Notes under the pieces: model-generated
What the model was told of the DNA's origin: nothing
Databases searched by the model: none
What the model saw: the letters and a program-made list of their open reading frames with translations, nothing else
Made by a program: the position numbers and the translations under genes
Shown: in pieces, positions 35,391 through 47,300 of the stretch
Position numbering within the stretch: the first letter of the stretch is position 1
How the letters are laid out: the number at the start of each line of letters is the position of its first letter
Origin: Madurella fahalii
Lineage: Eukaryota; Ascomycota; Sordariomycetes; Sordariales
DNA: 64,000 nt
Direction of reading: 5' to 3'
NCBI GenBank assembly: GCA_029876055.1
Contig: CM056874.1
Span: forward strand, 4,650,001-4,714,000

Positions 35391-37021
35391 TCACTTCGTG
35401 TCGAAGCTGTACTGCAGCCACCCACCCAGCGCCCTCAGACTTTCCCACCGCACGTTCTCGTCTGCCTCACCCATGAGCTCCATCACTCTCGTTTTCAGCC
35501 CGAACCGCTCCAGTTGGCGCCTCTTCTCAGGGACCTCGCGCACTAAGCAGCCAATGTCGTTGCAAGCGATAGCGAGCACCGCCTTGTCGTTATCCCACGG
35601 CTTCTTCATGATGTCGGCCAGCTTGCGTATGAGCGCGCCGTTCTCGTACTCCAGAATCTTGCGCGCGTTCTCGGCCCAGAAGACGGTGTTGCGGTGCGGA
35701 GGGGACCAGCGGAGATGGCCCGAGTTGAGCTCGCCAACATACTCGTCGAATGTGGTCTTGGTTTTGGTGTACTCCTCGAGCAGCTCGCGAAGCTTGTCCA
35801 TGTCCTCCCGGAGATCTGGATCGGCGAATTGCCTCGTTTGCAGATTCTGCAACAGAGCGGGGAGCCGGGCGATGACCGCCGTGGGGAGCAAGGTGTTCTG
35901 GTTGTGCACGAGCAGGTTAAACAGGGTCGAAACGAGCAGACGGGTGGTTTTCTCTTTGGGCGAGAGACGGAGAAGCTGCGTGTAGAGCAGCACTATATCA
36001 AATTCACTGGGCCATGTCAGCGGAGACCGGCAAGACGTAAGTCACGGAGGGGGGAGAAGGGGGGAGGGGGTTTACTCGTTCAGGTCGTCACCGACAGTAG
36101 CAGCCTCAAAGCTGAGCTGCCACATGACAAGTAGCACGCTGTAGAGAAGCTGAAGACCAACGCCGCCACTTATGGAGCCCTCGGAGCCGCTCCTGGTCGT
36201 AGCTGTGGCACTGCTCCAGAGACTGGCGGACGCATCGCCGTTGCCAACTCCTGCCGCCGCCCGCAAGATGTCGATTAGGGGCGAGACCGTCTCGCTCCTC
36301 TGGTTCCAGAACTGCCGCCTAGTAGCGCGGCAGTATAGGAGCGACGAGTACTCCTGCACGCCAATGTCTTGGAGTCCGGCGTCCGAGTCCTTGGTAAGTG
36401 ACGACAGGTAGCTGTAGATCAGGGGAAGCGCCCTGTCTACCGCTGCCGGGGACTCGTCCCTGGAACCAGCCATGAGACTGACGAGCACAGTAGACGTAAG
36501 CAGAGGAATCGGGTCATCGGTATTGGAGGAGCGCGCAAGGAGAGGAAGGAAATGCCGATAGGGGTCGCCGGTTTGGATCAGCGCCTTGGAAAGTGCGGGT
36601 ATGCCTGAGACGTCACTAGTCAGCCTAAGCTAACGCAGCAGCCAACAACGTGCGCTACACAGAACTGGTAATCGAGAGGAGAGACAGGCGCGGTGGTACC
36701 GGCGGCAGCGGGAGGGAAGAACGTACTGTCAAGAAGATCGTTCAAGAGGACGAGGATGTACTGCACAACGTCCTGGCGCTTGGCGGCCAATTCCAACACG
36801 CCCTTCTTCCCGGGCTCTCCCAAAAACAGCGCACGGTAGCCGTCGAGGTCGGCGTCGACTATCTGCTTGCGCCCATCTTTCTTGACTTTGTCGACAGCGC
36901 GGATGCGGGCGAGTTGCTCTTCGGTCACTGTCCCCTCGCGTACGGCACCCTCCCAAGGAATGGGCCGTTGGCGGATGTTGCTCTGCAGCGATGCTAGATA
37001 TGTCGGCGGGTCGAGCGACAT
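35391..37021 (-). CDS. VMA13: V-type proton ATPase subunit H (Vma13)
   Basis: Regulatory subunit H of the V1 sector of the vacuolar proton pump. It activates the assembled V-ATPase and silences the free V1 part. Exons 37021-36727, 36604-36076 and 36006-35391 give 479 residues, essentially the length of the yeast protein (478). The start MSLDPPTYLASLQSNIRQRP and the motif IPWEGAVREGTVTEEQ are family-typical. The protein is all-helical with HEAT/armadillo-like repeats (LLVSTLFNLLVHNQNTLLP). The C-terminal domain contains SGHLRWSPPHRNTVFWAENA and the ending VRWESLRALGGWLQYSFDTK, which are highly conserved. Both introns split codons and rejoin correctly (GTACGT and GTAAAC donors). An insert rich in Ser, Thr and Gly (about residues 235-260) is not part of the conserved core. 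Confidence 0.96.
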
Positions 37022-38403
37022 GGTGCCGAAAACGGGAAAAGCCCTAAAACCAAATAAAAAAAAACGGGCGTATGCGCTCAGTCTCGAAGCTCAAGACAGC
37101 TCTCGCGCAAGTGTCCCGTCTTGTTGAATGTTGGAGCTTCCCAGGGCTTGGCTTCGGGACGGGTTAGTTGGAACGGCCAACCCGAGTTACGTAACTGCAC
37201 AGCAGGCCCGGCGCGGGGCTTGGCAGCGGTTTTCCTGTCGCTCAGCGAACGCCGCCGCGAATGTACCTTCAGCCCGGTTCTGTTCGCAAAATGTCCCCAT
37301 ACGTGCCCGGATTCTACCCCGGAGGTCTGATGGAGTAAAGCTAGGGATCTTATTGGCAGCGATATGTATTCCGCCTCTGGCTTTTTGGATACAAACTACA
37401 AACAGCAAGCCTTGGCTGCTGAACCACAACCCTCAAAGGATTCAACCTGTGACTCTGCGCCACCCGTGCAGGTTCTGGGAGCGAGGGTCCTGAGCCGAGG
37501 GATGGCTTGTCCGACTATGGACAAGGTTCCGGGTGGATGATGCAGGGGTTCAATGGCGATAAGGGTGGTGCCGATAACCATCCAGCGAGAAAGCGATGGC
37601 GGGGCAAGCTCACCCCTCGCTCTGGTGCTGGCGAACCAACGCCGGCCGAGATGCAGGAGACTGCCAACTCAGACGTTACCCGAGCTGTACCTACAGCAGC
37701 GACAGGGCCCGCCATCTGAAAGAAGAGCGGGAGAGACTTGTCAACTAATTGAAACGATGGGCCCAATGATGCAACTGCATTTCGCGCCGTGACAGGCTGT
37801 CGTGGGTGTAAAAGGCCCATAAACCGAGAGGTTGGGTCGTCTCCGTTGACAGCTTCGGAGGAGGTTGGGAACCCCATTGCACCCGACCACCACCACCACC
37901 ACCCTTTTACCAGCCATTAAAAATCCTCAGTAATAAATCCCGCCTTGCTGAATCCTCCGCCCCTTTCCTTCCATTTCCCTCTTGAATCTAGAATTTTTGA
38001 TTGGAATTTTCCGACGGCATCCTGCCTACTTTTTCTCTCTTTTTTGGTGCCTTTGCGACGCTCACTGCTCCTCCCCAGCTCACCTCAGTCAACAGCGGAG
38101 AGCTCGAGAGCTCGAGAGCTAAAAAAAAAAAAAAAAAACAACTTGACGGGAGTTCATTGAGCGAACGGGACGCCGAGCAAAAGGACCGAACCGACTCATT
38201 AGGCACCCCGACGGCCGCGGGACGATTTCACCAGACATACCTAGCGCCGACGAAGAAAGAGGAAACGGCACCGTCAGCGCTCGCACGGCTTAGCCTATCG
38301 CCCTGAATTCAGCGCCCCGTGCGGGAGTCCGGCCGCCCGGCGCAGGGCCCCCCGTCCCCCACCACATCGGCCAGAGAGCTCGGCCGCCAGAGCGCCGGCC
38401 AAC
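37022..38403. other. Divergent promoter region of VMA13 and the Cys-rich membrane protein
   Basis: No gene is supported; open frames on both strands overlap heavily. An ACC/CCA run lies at 37887-37904, followed by T/C-rich DNA at 37990-38050 and an A17-type run at about 38122-38138 that probably sit in the promoter or leader of the plus-strand gene. CTCGAGAG occurs as a direct repeat at 38102-38117. Confidence 0.5.
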
Positions 38404-38850
38404 ATGGCGAGTCTCCACTCGGCCGTCTGGCTTTTGTTCGCCGGTTTCGCTGCGCACCGGGCTACCGCGATCCCTTTCCCAAAGGACGATTTGCACGCAG
38501 CCGGCTATGGCTACCTCATGCCGCGCCAATGCGCCGTGTACTGCGGCCTCGACAACCAGTACTGCTGCGAGGCTGGTTCGCAATGCTTCACCTCCGAGGG
38601 CATCGCCATGTGCACCGTGGACGGCGGAGGCGGCAGAGCCTTCTACACAACGACATGGACCGTGACGCAGACGTTTACAAAAACGTACGCGTCTGTGATC
38701 CCGGCTGCTACCGCTCCCTCGGGCAATTGCATCCCTCCGCCGGGTTCGGGCCAAATCGCTTGCGGCTCCATCTGCTGCGCTAGCTGGCAGTACTGTGCAT
38801 ATGCAGAACAATGCATGGAGAACATCGATGGCGGAGGAGGCGGAGGAGGC

Positions 38851-38884
<34 letters not shown>

Positions 38885-39667
38885 GAGTGATCGTCCCGAC
38901 GAATACCGCCACTGGAGGCCGGACCATCACAACCCAATTCAGCGCGCCGTACCGCGTAACCAGCGGCACGGCGACGTCGACGGGCACCGCTGCGGGCGCG
39001 ACCACCACCTCGGGCGCAGTGAGTCCTGGCGGGACAGAAGGCCAGCTGAGCGGCGGCGCTATCGCCGGCATTGTTGTCGGCACTCTGGCGGGCGTCGCGC
39101 TACTGCTCCTGATCTGCGCCTGCTGCGTGGTCCGCGGCCTCTGGCACGGCCTGCTCGCGCTGCTCGGCCTCGGCAAGAAGAAGGAGTCCAAGACGGTCAT
39201 CGAAGAAGAGCGCTACACCCGCCGCGGATCGTCGCACGCGCGGCGAGACCAGCACGGCTCGTGGTACGGCGGCCGTCCCAGCACCGTGGCATCGCGGAAG
39301 GAGAAGAGCAGCAAGGGCGCGGGTTTGCTCGGCCTTGGCGCTGCCATCGGCACGCTTGCGCTTCTGCTGGGCCTGAGGAGAGACAAGAAGAAGAAGGCCG
39401 CGACCAGGACGAGGAGCGATGTCAGCAGCAGCTACTGGTCGGGTTCTTACACGGACAACCCAAGTGCGTATTTTTCCCATCCATGTCTTCTCTTTCCTCT
39501 CTCAAACTTGCGCTAACACCTTACCCGCAGGCTCTGTAAGCAGTGACAGAAGGACCCGTCGCTCGGCGCGGAACAGCAGGGCCGCAAGCAGAGTGACGAG
39601 GACAACCCACACCCACACGCGCGTGTCGCGGGCGCCGTCAGCAAGATCACACAGGTCGCCCAGGTGA
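38404..39667 (+). CDS. Cys-rich single-pass membrane protein with poly-glycine linker
   Basis: Predicted type I plasma-membrane or cell-wall-facing protein of unknown function. Exons 38404-39463 and 39531-39667 give 398 residues. A signal peptide (residues 1-22, LLFAGFAAHRATA) is followed by two cysteine modules: CAVYCGLDNQYCCEAGSQC with a later Cys, and CGSICCASWQYCAYAEQC. These modules resemble small fungal disulfide-rich extracellular repeats. Next come 19 consecutive glycines, a Thr/Ser/Gly-rich stalk likely to be O-glycosylated, and a transmembrane helix (IAGIVVGTLAGVALLLLICA). The cytosolic tail is basic, Arg/Ser-rich, with a second hydrophobic patch (GLLGLGAAIGTLALLLGL). The small last exon continues the basic, Arg/Ser-rich tail. 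The layout resembles sensors of the wall-integrity type, but no WSC domain is seen, so that role is inference. Confidence 0.8.
38830..38886. repeat. GGN trinucleotide tract coding 19 glycines
   Basis: Nineteen in-frame Gly codons, mostly GGC with GGA and GGT interruptions at both ends and a pure GGC core of nine. Such tracts vary in length between strains. Confidence 0.95.
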
Positions 39668-40544
39668 CGGCCCGACTATCCAACCTCCCACAACAGAGTC
39701 TGAATAACGAAGCCGACGACGCCCATGTATATTTCACCCGCTCTCAAAACCGCGAGCGTACATTTCCCATACACCACCCCGTATATATATACATCTGCCC
39801 CGAGCCCCCCACCCCCCATTTTCCTTCATTCGACCGGCGTTTACGGAGTTACAATAGATGAAAAGAGAGGTTTTCTGCTAGTTCGTGGATTTTCAGTGCA
39901 CGAAGGGTACGAAGGGAGGGGGATGATAATGAAAGAACTGAATATGAATCAAGGACACGAAGGAAAGTTTGACCCGCGAGCATTTGCAGAGCGAAAGACG
40001 GGCAGCCGCAGAGCAACGATGGGATGGGATGTTAATGAGACGATGAGATACTGTGTAGAAAACGAATCGTGTATCCATGAAGCTGGCTACTGAATCAAAT
40101 TTGATGGGCTCCTTTCCCTGTGAAGCTCCTGTTTCCCTGGATGCGGAAGAGGTTCACCTGTCTTCTCTTCATTGCAAAGGCCAATTGAGTCATCGAGATG
40201 AGTTTATGCCGCACACTGATGTTTCTGTGCGACTTGATCAGGAGAGCGTATCAGGGTATCATGGTATAACATGTAATCGACGAGAATATCACTCAGTCTA
40301 TAACTGCATCACCGGTATAAACCAGGCTTTGGTCGCAAACGGGTCGACGCATTGGTGTCCATTAGCTTGAGAGCGGTGCATCGCGAAGAAAGTGATATTG
40401 GCATACGCCAAAATCCGTGTGGTTCCAAAGGTTGCCCATTTTGCAGTAGCGATTTTTTACGCTACAAATCATGCAAATGCCGATGACCCCTTGCCACTCC
40501 GGTGAGACCCATAAAGCACAAAGAAACCCATGGCTGCGTGTCCA
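39668..40544. other. Intergenic between convergent genes
   Basis: 3' flanks of the membrane-protein gene and RPL9. The TATATATA run at 39782-39790 and the short open frames here look non-coding. Confidence 0.5.
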
Positions 40545-41528
40545 TCACTCCTCAACGATGTTGCCCTTCTCCGAGACGTAGACACCGTCCAAGAACTGTG
40601 CCCCAGTGTTAGCCACCACCAGCGCTTCGGTTATGAGTTACAACCCCAGACAGTCATCATGTACGCACCTTCCGGATATCCTTGTTCCGCACCCTGCAAA
40701 TCTGCTGGATGTCGGCAGCGCTCTGGGAGACACCCTCGAGGGAGTTACCGCTGAGGATCAGCTCGTCCTTCTGGGCCTTGGAGATCTCGACTTCGACGCC
40801 GGGCGCCATGGTAACCCTCCGGACAATCTTCTCGCCGATGAAGTTCCTGTACCGCAACCAACTATCAGCCATCTTCCCTACGCCTGTAGCACCAATTGCC
40901 CTGTCCGCCCAAGCCGTCGGTCCCCAGGACCTCCAACCCGGTCGACACTTCCCCCCAGCTGCACGTACCGGATCTCGACCTCCCAGTTGCCCGTCTCGGC
41001 GTTCTTCTCCACGTTCACGTTGATCGGAAAGTGAGCATAGACGTATCTCATCTTGTACTTGAAGCCCTTGGTGACGCCAATGATGAGGTTATTGATGATA
41101 GTCCGGACGGTGCGGAGGGCGGCAACGTTCTTGCGGCTGCCGTGGTGCATCTCGAGACCGATCACGTTCTTCTTAAGGGCCGAGAAGTTGACGGCGATGT
41201 GGCTCAGGTCCTTAGTGAGCTTGCCCCGCGGGCCCTCGACTGTGACCAGCCTCGACTTGATCGAGACCTTGACTGTAGGTAGCAGTACGTCAGTGAACTA
41301 CCCATATCGCAATTGCCCAAAATCAACTGCCACGGCCTGTGTCCCGGCAGAATCCCGTCGCATTCCCTCTCGCATCCTCCACGGTAGGCTTGTCGATGTT
41401 GGTCGTCGATCGCGGGCCACGCCGAATTGTCTCCTCCACTCGTTCTCATCGCGCACGCCGGGGCTGGAATTGGCACACGTACCATTCTCGGGGACCTCGA
41501 GGGTCTCCTCACTGTGGATGTAGCGCAT
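40545..41528 (-). CDS. RPL9: 60S ribosomal protein L9 (uL6)
   Basis: Structural protein of the large ribosomal subunit near the stalk base, cytoplasmic. Exons 41528-41483, 41272-40969, 40846-40669 and 40595-40545 give 192 residues, the length expected (191 in yeast). The start is MRYIHSEETLEVPENGVKVS, in which residue 16 comes from the first splice. Diagnostic blocks are VTVEGPRGKLTKDLSHIAVN, LEMHHGSRKNVAALRTVRT, GFKYKMRYVYAHFPINV, NFIGEKIVRRVTMAPGV and the C-terminal FLDGVYVSEKGNIVEE. Four exons with a first exon of only 46 nt and a comparatively long first intron (210 nt) is the usual pattern for fungal ribosomal-protein genes. A TTAGGG hexamer lies 149 bp upstream. Confidence 0.97.
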
Positions 41529-42704
41529 TTTCGCGTTGGGACCGGGGAGTGAGGAGGGATGAGGTGTTGCTTCGTCGTCGAGGTGGACGAAGGGTAGTTG
41601 CAAGCCCAAGAAAAAACAACGATTTTGCGGCCGTCGGAATAATTCGAGTTGTGCGCCGATCGAGCCTCGAGCTCTGTTAGGGCAGAGGTCCAAGCGCTAC
41701 GGTGATTGGCCAGACCAGGGTGGTTGGACTGTTGTGGGGTCAATCATGGCTTGTGCTTTTAGCAGCTCACTGAATTTCCTCGAACGCAACTCACCCACTG
41801 TCAAGGCCCAAACATGCCGGTTATCTTCATGACTCTTTTCATTAACTGATGTCAAATTACACACAAGGGGAAAGTGCTTCGAGGTAACTCAAAGAGAAGC
41901 ATATAGGGCAGCGAGAACGCTTTCAAAAGGAGTAGTTGAACCACTTTCAAACCACCTGTATTTATCATACAAGCAAACCAACAAGGCTCTCAGTAGGCTT
42001 GATATTCGAACAACATGAGCACCGGCACTGTAAACCAGAGTTGATTAAGGCCGCGATACACTGTAGGCCCAGAACTTGCGAGCATATGCTGAGAACATCA
42101 ACCAGCATCACTGAGCTCTTACCCAGGTGCGTACCACTTATAAGCCACGATCCGGCACTCAAGCCTCGTCCTGCAAGCACTAAGCGAGCTGAAATACGAC
42201 AGGAGGTAGATTCCGCAACGCAAAATACATGAGAAAGGGATGCACCTGGGCTTTCTCACGCTCACCATTTCTCACGTCCCTGTCGTAACTGTCGATTGCA
42301 CCATCTACCGCAGTATGGACCTTGGCCGAGCATTCATAAGAAGGGACGAGAGGCATTGCTGATTACCTAAGCTCCGCCTATGAACTTAATGTGGAGAGGT
42401 ACTCTTTAACTGGGAACTACCTGTGCCCCACTTCAATGCCATTGCGTGGACGTAGCGGCCGACGCCAAGCCAGGTCCAGGTATCGCATCGAAGCTCACAA
42501 GCACCGCTCACCAACTCCCCGCGTCTTGAATCTTTGCAGAGCTTCCCGAGTACAGCATTGAAACGAAGCCCACTTCTCTTTTTCCTGCAGAAGACCGGCC
42601 TGTCGCCAGAAATATTTCCAAGGCCCCGTCTCGTTCGGGACCATCGAATTGAACACCGGCCGGCCGCTCTTGCACGTGTCATCCCGCCGCCCAGCTAGTC
42701 CACC
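41529..42704. other. Divergent promoter region of RPL9 and VPS26
   Basis: No gene recognised; open frames are short. The TTAGGG motif at 41677-41682 is the only element I would name. Confidence 0.5.
41677..41682. promoter_or_regulatory. TTAGGG telobox-like motif upstream of RPL9
   Basis: TTAGGGC lies 149 bp before the RPL9 ATG. In many fungi ribosomal-protein promoters carry Tbf1-binding TTAGGG-type boxes, so the placement is sensible, but a six-base match is weak evidence. Confidence 0.3.
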
Positions 42705-43931
42705 ATGTCGTACTTCTTTGCGACACCGGTCGACATCGACATCGTCCTCGAAGATGCCGACGAACGGTCCATGGTCGATGTCAAGCTAGACAAGAACCGG
42801 CGCGAGAAGGCGCCGCTGTACATGGATGGCGAGTCGGTCAAGGGCGCCGTGACGGTACGACCCAAGGATGGCAAGCGGCTAGAGCACACGGGCATCAAGG
42901 TGCAATTCATCGGCACCATAGGTACCGCTCCCTCGTCAGGCGGGAATATATATATATATATATAATGACGCCTTTTGCGCCCCGCCGCCTGTCGTCGTCG
43001 CCGTCGCCGCTAGCTAACACGGCTACCAAAAAACCTTTGTAGAGATGTTCTTTGACCGGGGTAACCACTACGAGTTCTTGTCGCTAGTGCAGGAGCTGGC
43101 CGCGCCGGGCGAGCTGCAGCACCCGCAGACCTTCGACTTCAACTTCAAGAACGTCGAGAAGCAGTACGAGTCGTACAACGGCATCAACGTCAAGCTGCGC
43201 TACTTTGTGCGCGTCACCGTGTCGCGCCGCATGGCCGACGTGATCCGCGAGAAGGACATATGGGTCTACAGCTACCGCATCCCGCCCGAGATGAACAGCA
43301 GCATCAAGATGGACGTGGGCATCGAGGACTGCCTGCACATCGAGTTCGAGTACAGCAAGAGCAAGTACCACCTCAAGGACGTCATCGTCGGCCGCATCTA
43401 CTTCTTGCTCGTGCGCCTCAAGATCAAGCACATGGAGCTCAGCATCATCCGGCGCGAGACGACGGGCGCCGCCCCGAATCAGTACAACGAGAGCGAGACG
43501 TTGGTGCGGTTTGAGGTACGCGCCCTTACCACAGCAAAAAACCTTTTGCTTTGCCATGAGAAGATACATACACAAAACATGCTGACCCACACCGTGTGCA
43601 GATTATGGATGGCTCGCCCTCAAGGGGCGAGACCATACCCATCCGACTGTTCCTGGGAGGTTTCGACCTCACTCCAACCTTCCGGGACGTGAACAAGAAG
43701 TTCTCAACGAGATATTACCTGAGCTTGGTGTTGATTGATGAAGGCAGGTTCTCTCCTGTTCCCACCGCTCCCCGCTTTGCTTCCCTGTCCTGACAAAACC
43801 CCGTAGACGCCAGAAGGTACTTTAAGCAATCAGAAATCATTCTCTATCGGCAAGCACCCGACGCAGTCAACGGCCAAGACGGATTAGCGTCGCTTCCAGA
43901 AAACAACAAGATTGCCGCAGCACCAGCATGA
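42705..43931 (+). CDS. VPS26: Vacuolar protein sorting protein 26 (retromer subunit)
   Basis: Arrestin-fold subunit of the retromer cargo-recognition trimer, which returns receptors from endosomes to the Golgi. Exons 42705-42921, 43043-43515, 43602-43743 and 43807-43931 give 318 residues. Characteristic blocks: MSYFFATPVDIDI at the start, KAPLYMDGESVKGAVTVRPK, VQFIGTIEMFFDRGNHYEFL, FDFNFKNVEKQYESYNGINV, LRYFVRVTV, FEYSKSKYHLKDVIVGRIYF, SPSRGETIPIRLFLGGFDLT, KKFSTRYYLSLVLIDE and DARRYFKQSEIILYR. The last intron starts with GC (GAAG/GCAGGT) and ends CGTAG: only this splice keeps the conserved join DE-DARRYFKQSE, whereas the nearby GT would end the protein six codons later. The first intron contains an AT-dinucleotide run (42946-42964). 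Confidence 0.96.
42946..42964. repeat. (AT)n microsatellite in VPS26 intron 1
   Basis: About nine and a half AT units in a row inside the first intron, directly visible. Confidence 0.9.
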
Positions 43932-44318
43932 TCATCTTCTAGCGAAGGGTGTGTGGGATGGGCGGTGAGTAGCCTGGTACAACAGCGATCCATCGGGTTT
44001 GTATGTACGAGTTGGGTGGGCGTTTTCTTTGCTGCATGGGCATGGCGTTGGTTCAGATGTTTGAGAGAGCGACATCTCCATTGGTTTTCTACCCGCTACG
44101 AGGTCTACGTTGTGCCGTACTTCTCGTGAACCCACCCTTACCAACAAAACAATGACATAAGCCCACCCCTGAGCACCGCGTATCAGGAGTTATCCTCTTG
44201 TCCTTTTTCCTTTCTTAAACTGCCAAGACCCTACAACAGTACACCGAGATCATTACAGCGATGCCCTTGCCTTCTTTTTTACCGGGCGATCTATCCCCCA
44301 TCTTGACCCTCCTGGCTG
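43932..44318. other. Convergent 3' flanks of VPS26 and NUP120
   Basis: This 387 bp stretch contains no gene. It has T-rich and C/T-rich DNA near 44195-44215 and 44265-44285. Confidence 0.5.
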
Positions 44319-47300
44319 TCAGGCCATATCCATTAGATCATCCTCGCCCGTGAGTCCAAATTGGTTGTTCTGGATCGCCACGATCCTGTCCAGCTCCTGC
44401 TGGTACTGCTTGCGGAGGTCCGCCAGCATCAGGAACCGTCTGGGCGGGAGCTCCTGCGTGGTCCGCGCAGAGAATCGCTTCATCTTCTCCACTAGCGCCG
44501 CCTCATCGTCTGAGACGGCAGCCTCTGCCGCCGTCTGTCCGTCTTCGGCCTCCAGTTTCCGCGCGAGCTCCTCCAGACGGCCTTCCAGATCATCATCATT
44601 CCCCCTGTGCTTCTTAGCGTCTCCGTCATCGCCAGACGGCACATCCTCGAGAATGTACGCCTCCTGCGGCGGGACGCAGCTCAGGGCGTTGATGAGCAGC
44701 AGGTACTGGCGCGTGACCTGGGTGTCGAGCGCGTCCTCCTGGACGACGCCGCCGCCGCCGACGCTGAGATTGTTGACCTTGTCGCCCTCGCCGGCCCGAC
44801 GCAGCTTCTGGAGCCGGTCGAGCAGGACCGCCGCGGCGCCGCGGTAGTCGTTGTGGCTGATGCGCCAGGCGTAGAGAACCTGATGATAGGGGACGCCGTT
44901 GAGCACGTCCTTGGCGGCGCGGCACTTCTCGCCAAGAATGTCGTCGACTTTGTTTTGGAGACCCGAGAAGGGCAGGCTGATGAGCTCGCTGCTCTGCCCC
45001 GTCTCGCACATCTTTTCGACTAGCTTGCGCAAGTAGGACTTTTGGAGGGCTTCGTCTTCCATAGACAGGAGAGCCGAGTGCGCCTCCTCGAAGTGGGAAA
45101 TCGCTGCTGAGGCGGTGAAGAGACGGCTGAGCATCTCCGTCTTGGTTCCTGCGGTATCCTGGCTGCCGGTCTGGACGAACTGGAGGGCGAGGCGGGAGAA
45201 GTCCATGACATACGAGTAGGCCTTTTGCCTGTCGTATAGACTGACGATGTGGGCGTAGTAGTTTGGAAGCCCGCTGTTAAGGAGGTTCCATTCGGTATCG
45301 TCAAGAAGTCCTGCACTGTGACGGTCCAGGTGCTTGATCGAAATGCTCAAGCCAATGGCTGCTTTTCTGAAGTAAAAGGCGGCAGTATCGTGATCCCTGA
45401 GCGCTAGGAAGACGCGGCCTTGAACATAAGTGGAAAAGGGATCTTGGCCGGCGAAGGGGTTGAGCTCCAGTGCAAGATCCGGCCGGTCCTGCTTGAGTAG
45501 CCAGCACTGGAGCAGCCAGGTATCGAGCATAGTTGTGCTGCTGGGAGCACAAAGATCGAGAACCAGATCCGTGATGCTAGAAAGTAAGGGCATGTTATTG
45601 CTTTCGGGGAGCCCGAAGAGATGCCCGGTCAGCTCTTCAAGGGCAGTTATCGTATAGTTCTCGTCTTGACCGCGCTTAGTCAAGGTTGGGGAAGAGGTGC
45701 CAGAACCGGCCATTCGTGCTGAGATGCTCAATTCCGTTTTGGCCATCCATCTCAGATGCTCTAGCCTCCGCAGAGCGTCGATCAACCGCCTGTATACCGA
45801 TCCGACGTCGAACCGTGAGTGTAGCGGCGAGGCCTCCTCGCTCTCGATGTCGAACTCCATGTGAACAAGGAGGATGAGCTGGCTAAAGAGAATCTGCCAA
45901 TGTAGGTCGATCGTCTCCTGCGCGGCGCGGACAACTACCTTTCGCCCAAATCCAGTAAAAGGCTCCCGGAGCTCTTGCGAGTTTGCTTCACTCGTAGCGG
46001 TGATTAGGTCGAATAGATCCTCGTACAGCCTTGCGGTCACCATTCGGTAGTTCTGGCCGAGAGCGTCGGTTACTTGGACGCAGTCCTCGTCTGTGACTGA
46101 GGTCCAGAACCCCGCGCGGTCCAAGAACAGCTGCATCCGCTCACTGTCGGAGCGAACTGAATTTTCGTACAATTCAGCCCTCAGGGCAGCTCTGCTTAAC
46201 TGGACCATGCTGTCCGAGAAGCTTTCCACAAAGGTTAGCCCGGCCGATACCAGCGCGGCGACGTCCTCGTCCTTCTTCTCTGGAGCCTGGAGGTTGTGGT
46301 AAACACGATCCATATCGCTGCATTGCCTGACGGCCGCGATCAAGTCGGCACACGCTACCCAAATCATGCCCTCTTCCTGGTCGGACACCAGAGATAATGC
46401 TTCGCCTCTCTGCTTATCGAGTTCTAGCAGCAGACGCCAAAAACGCATCCATTGGGTCTCACTCGTGCCTCTAAACTGGTCATAATCCGCACCACCAGTA
46501 GAACTCCGATCCAGAGTCGTAGTTGATCCTAACGCGGCACAGATGGATTCTGCAATGCTCCTGCTGGCCTTTGAGGTGGTTTCTTTGTAGGTACCGAGGC
46601 CCTTCTCGTACATGGCCAGTGCGGTTTCAAGTGTCGACTTGGAGAAGCGCCCGGGGAAGAAGATGAGGTCGAGCCATTTCTCTGCCGAGTCAGTGGGATT
46701 CCAAGGGCCCGATGCCCGAACGGCCGGTATGGCATTCTCAATGAATACCGTCTTCCAACCATCGTCGAAAGGCGCTGTGCTATCCCGCGGGCGTACCTGC
46801 AGTCTATGCACACGGTAGCTGGTGTTGTTCTTCCACACCGCCCACAGCTCAGGGCCATCTGGCTGCTGAGCAACCGCAAAGTCGGCCAGAGTCCACACAT
46901 CTAGGGAAGATGGACTCCTCGGTATTAAGTGGGTTCCCGGGAAGCAATCTGCGACGTGGATGGATCCTTGATCGTTTGCCTTGACCTTCCAGAACTTGAA
47001 CTCGCCAGCGCCAACCGGGGAGTAGGTCACCACTAGACATTGACCGCGGGTGTTGTCTAATATCCGGATTAGGTTGCCCTGAGATGGGTCAACTTTCCAC
47101 TTGCCAACCTCCTGTAGATCGCGGCTATTGTTTAGGATATCACCGGTGTAGAGGATCTGGCCGGTCCGCACGTCCCATACCCTCATTCGATGATCTAGGC
47201 AGATGGTAAATAGAAAGGCCGTATCGGAATGGCCCATGGTGGTGACTGCTGTGGAGGCGGCGGCCGTCAGTTCCATGTTGATTTTGTCGTATCTGATGGT

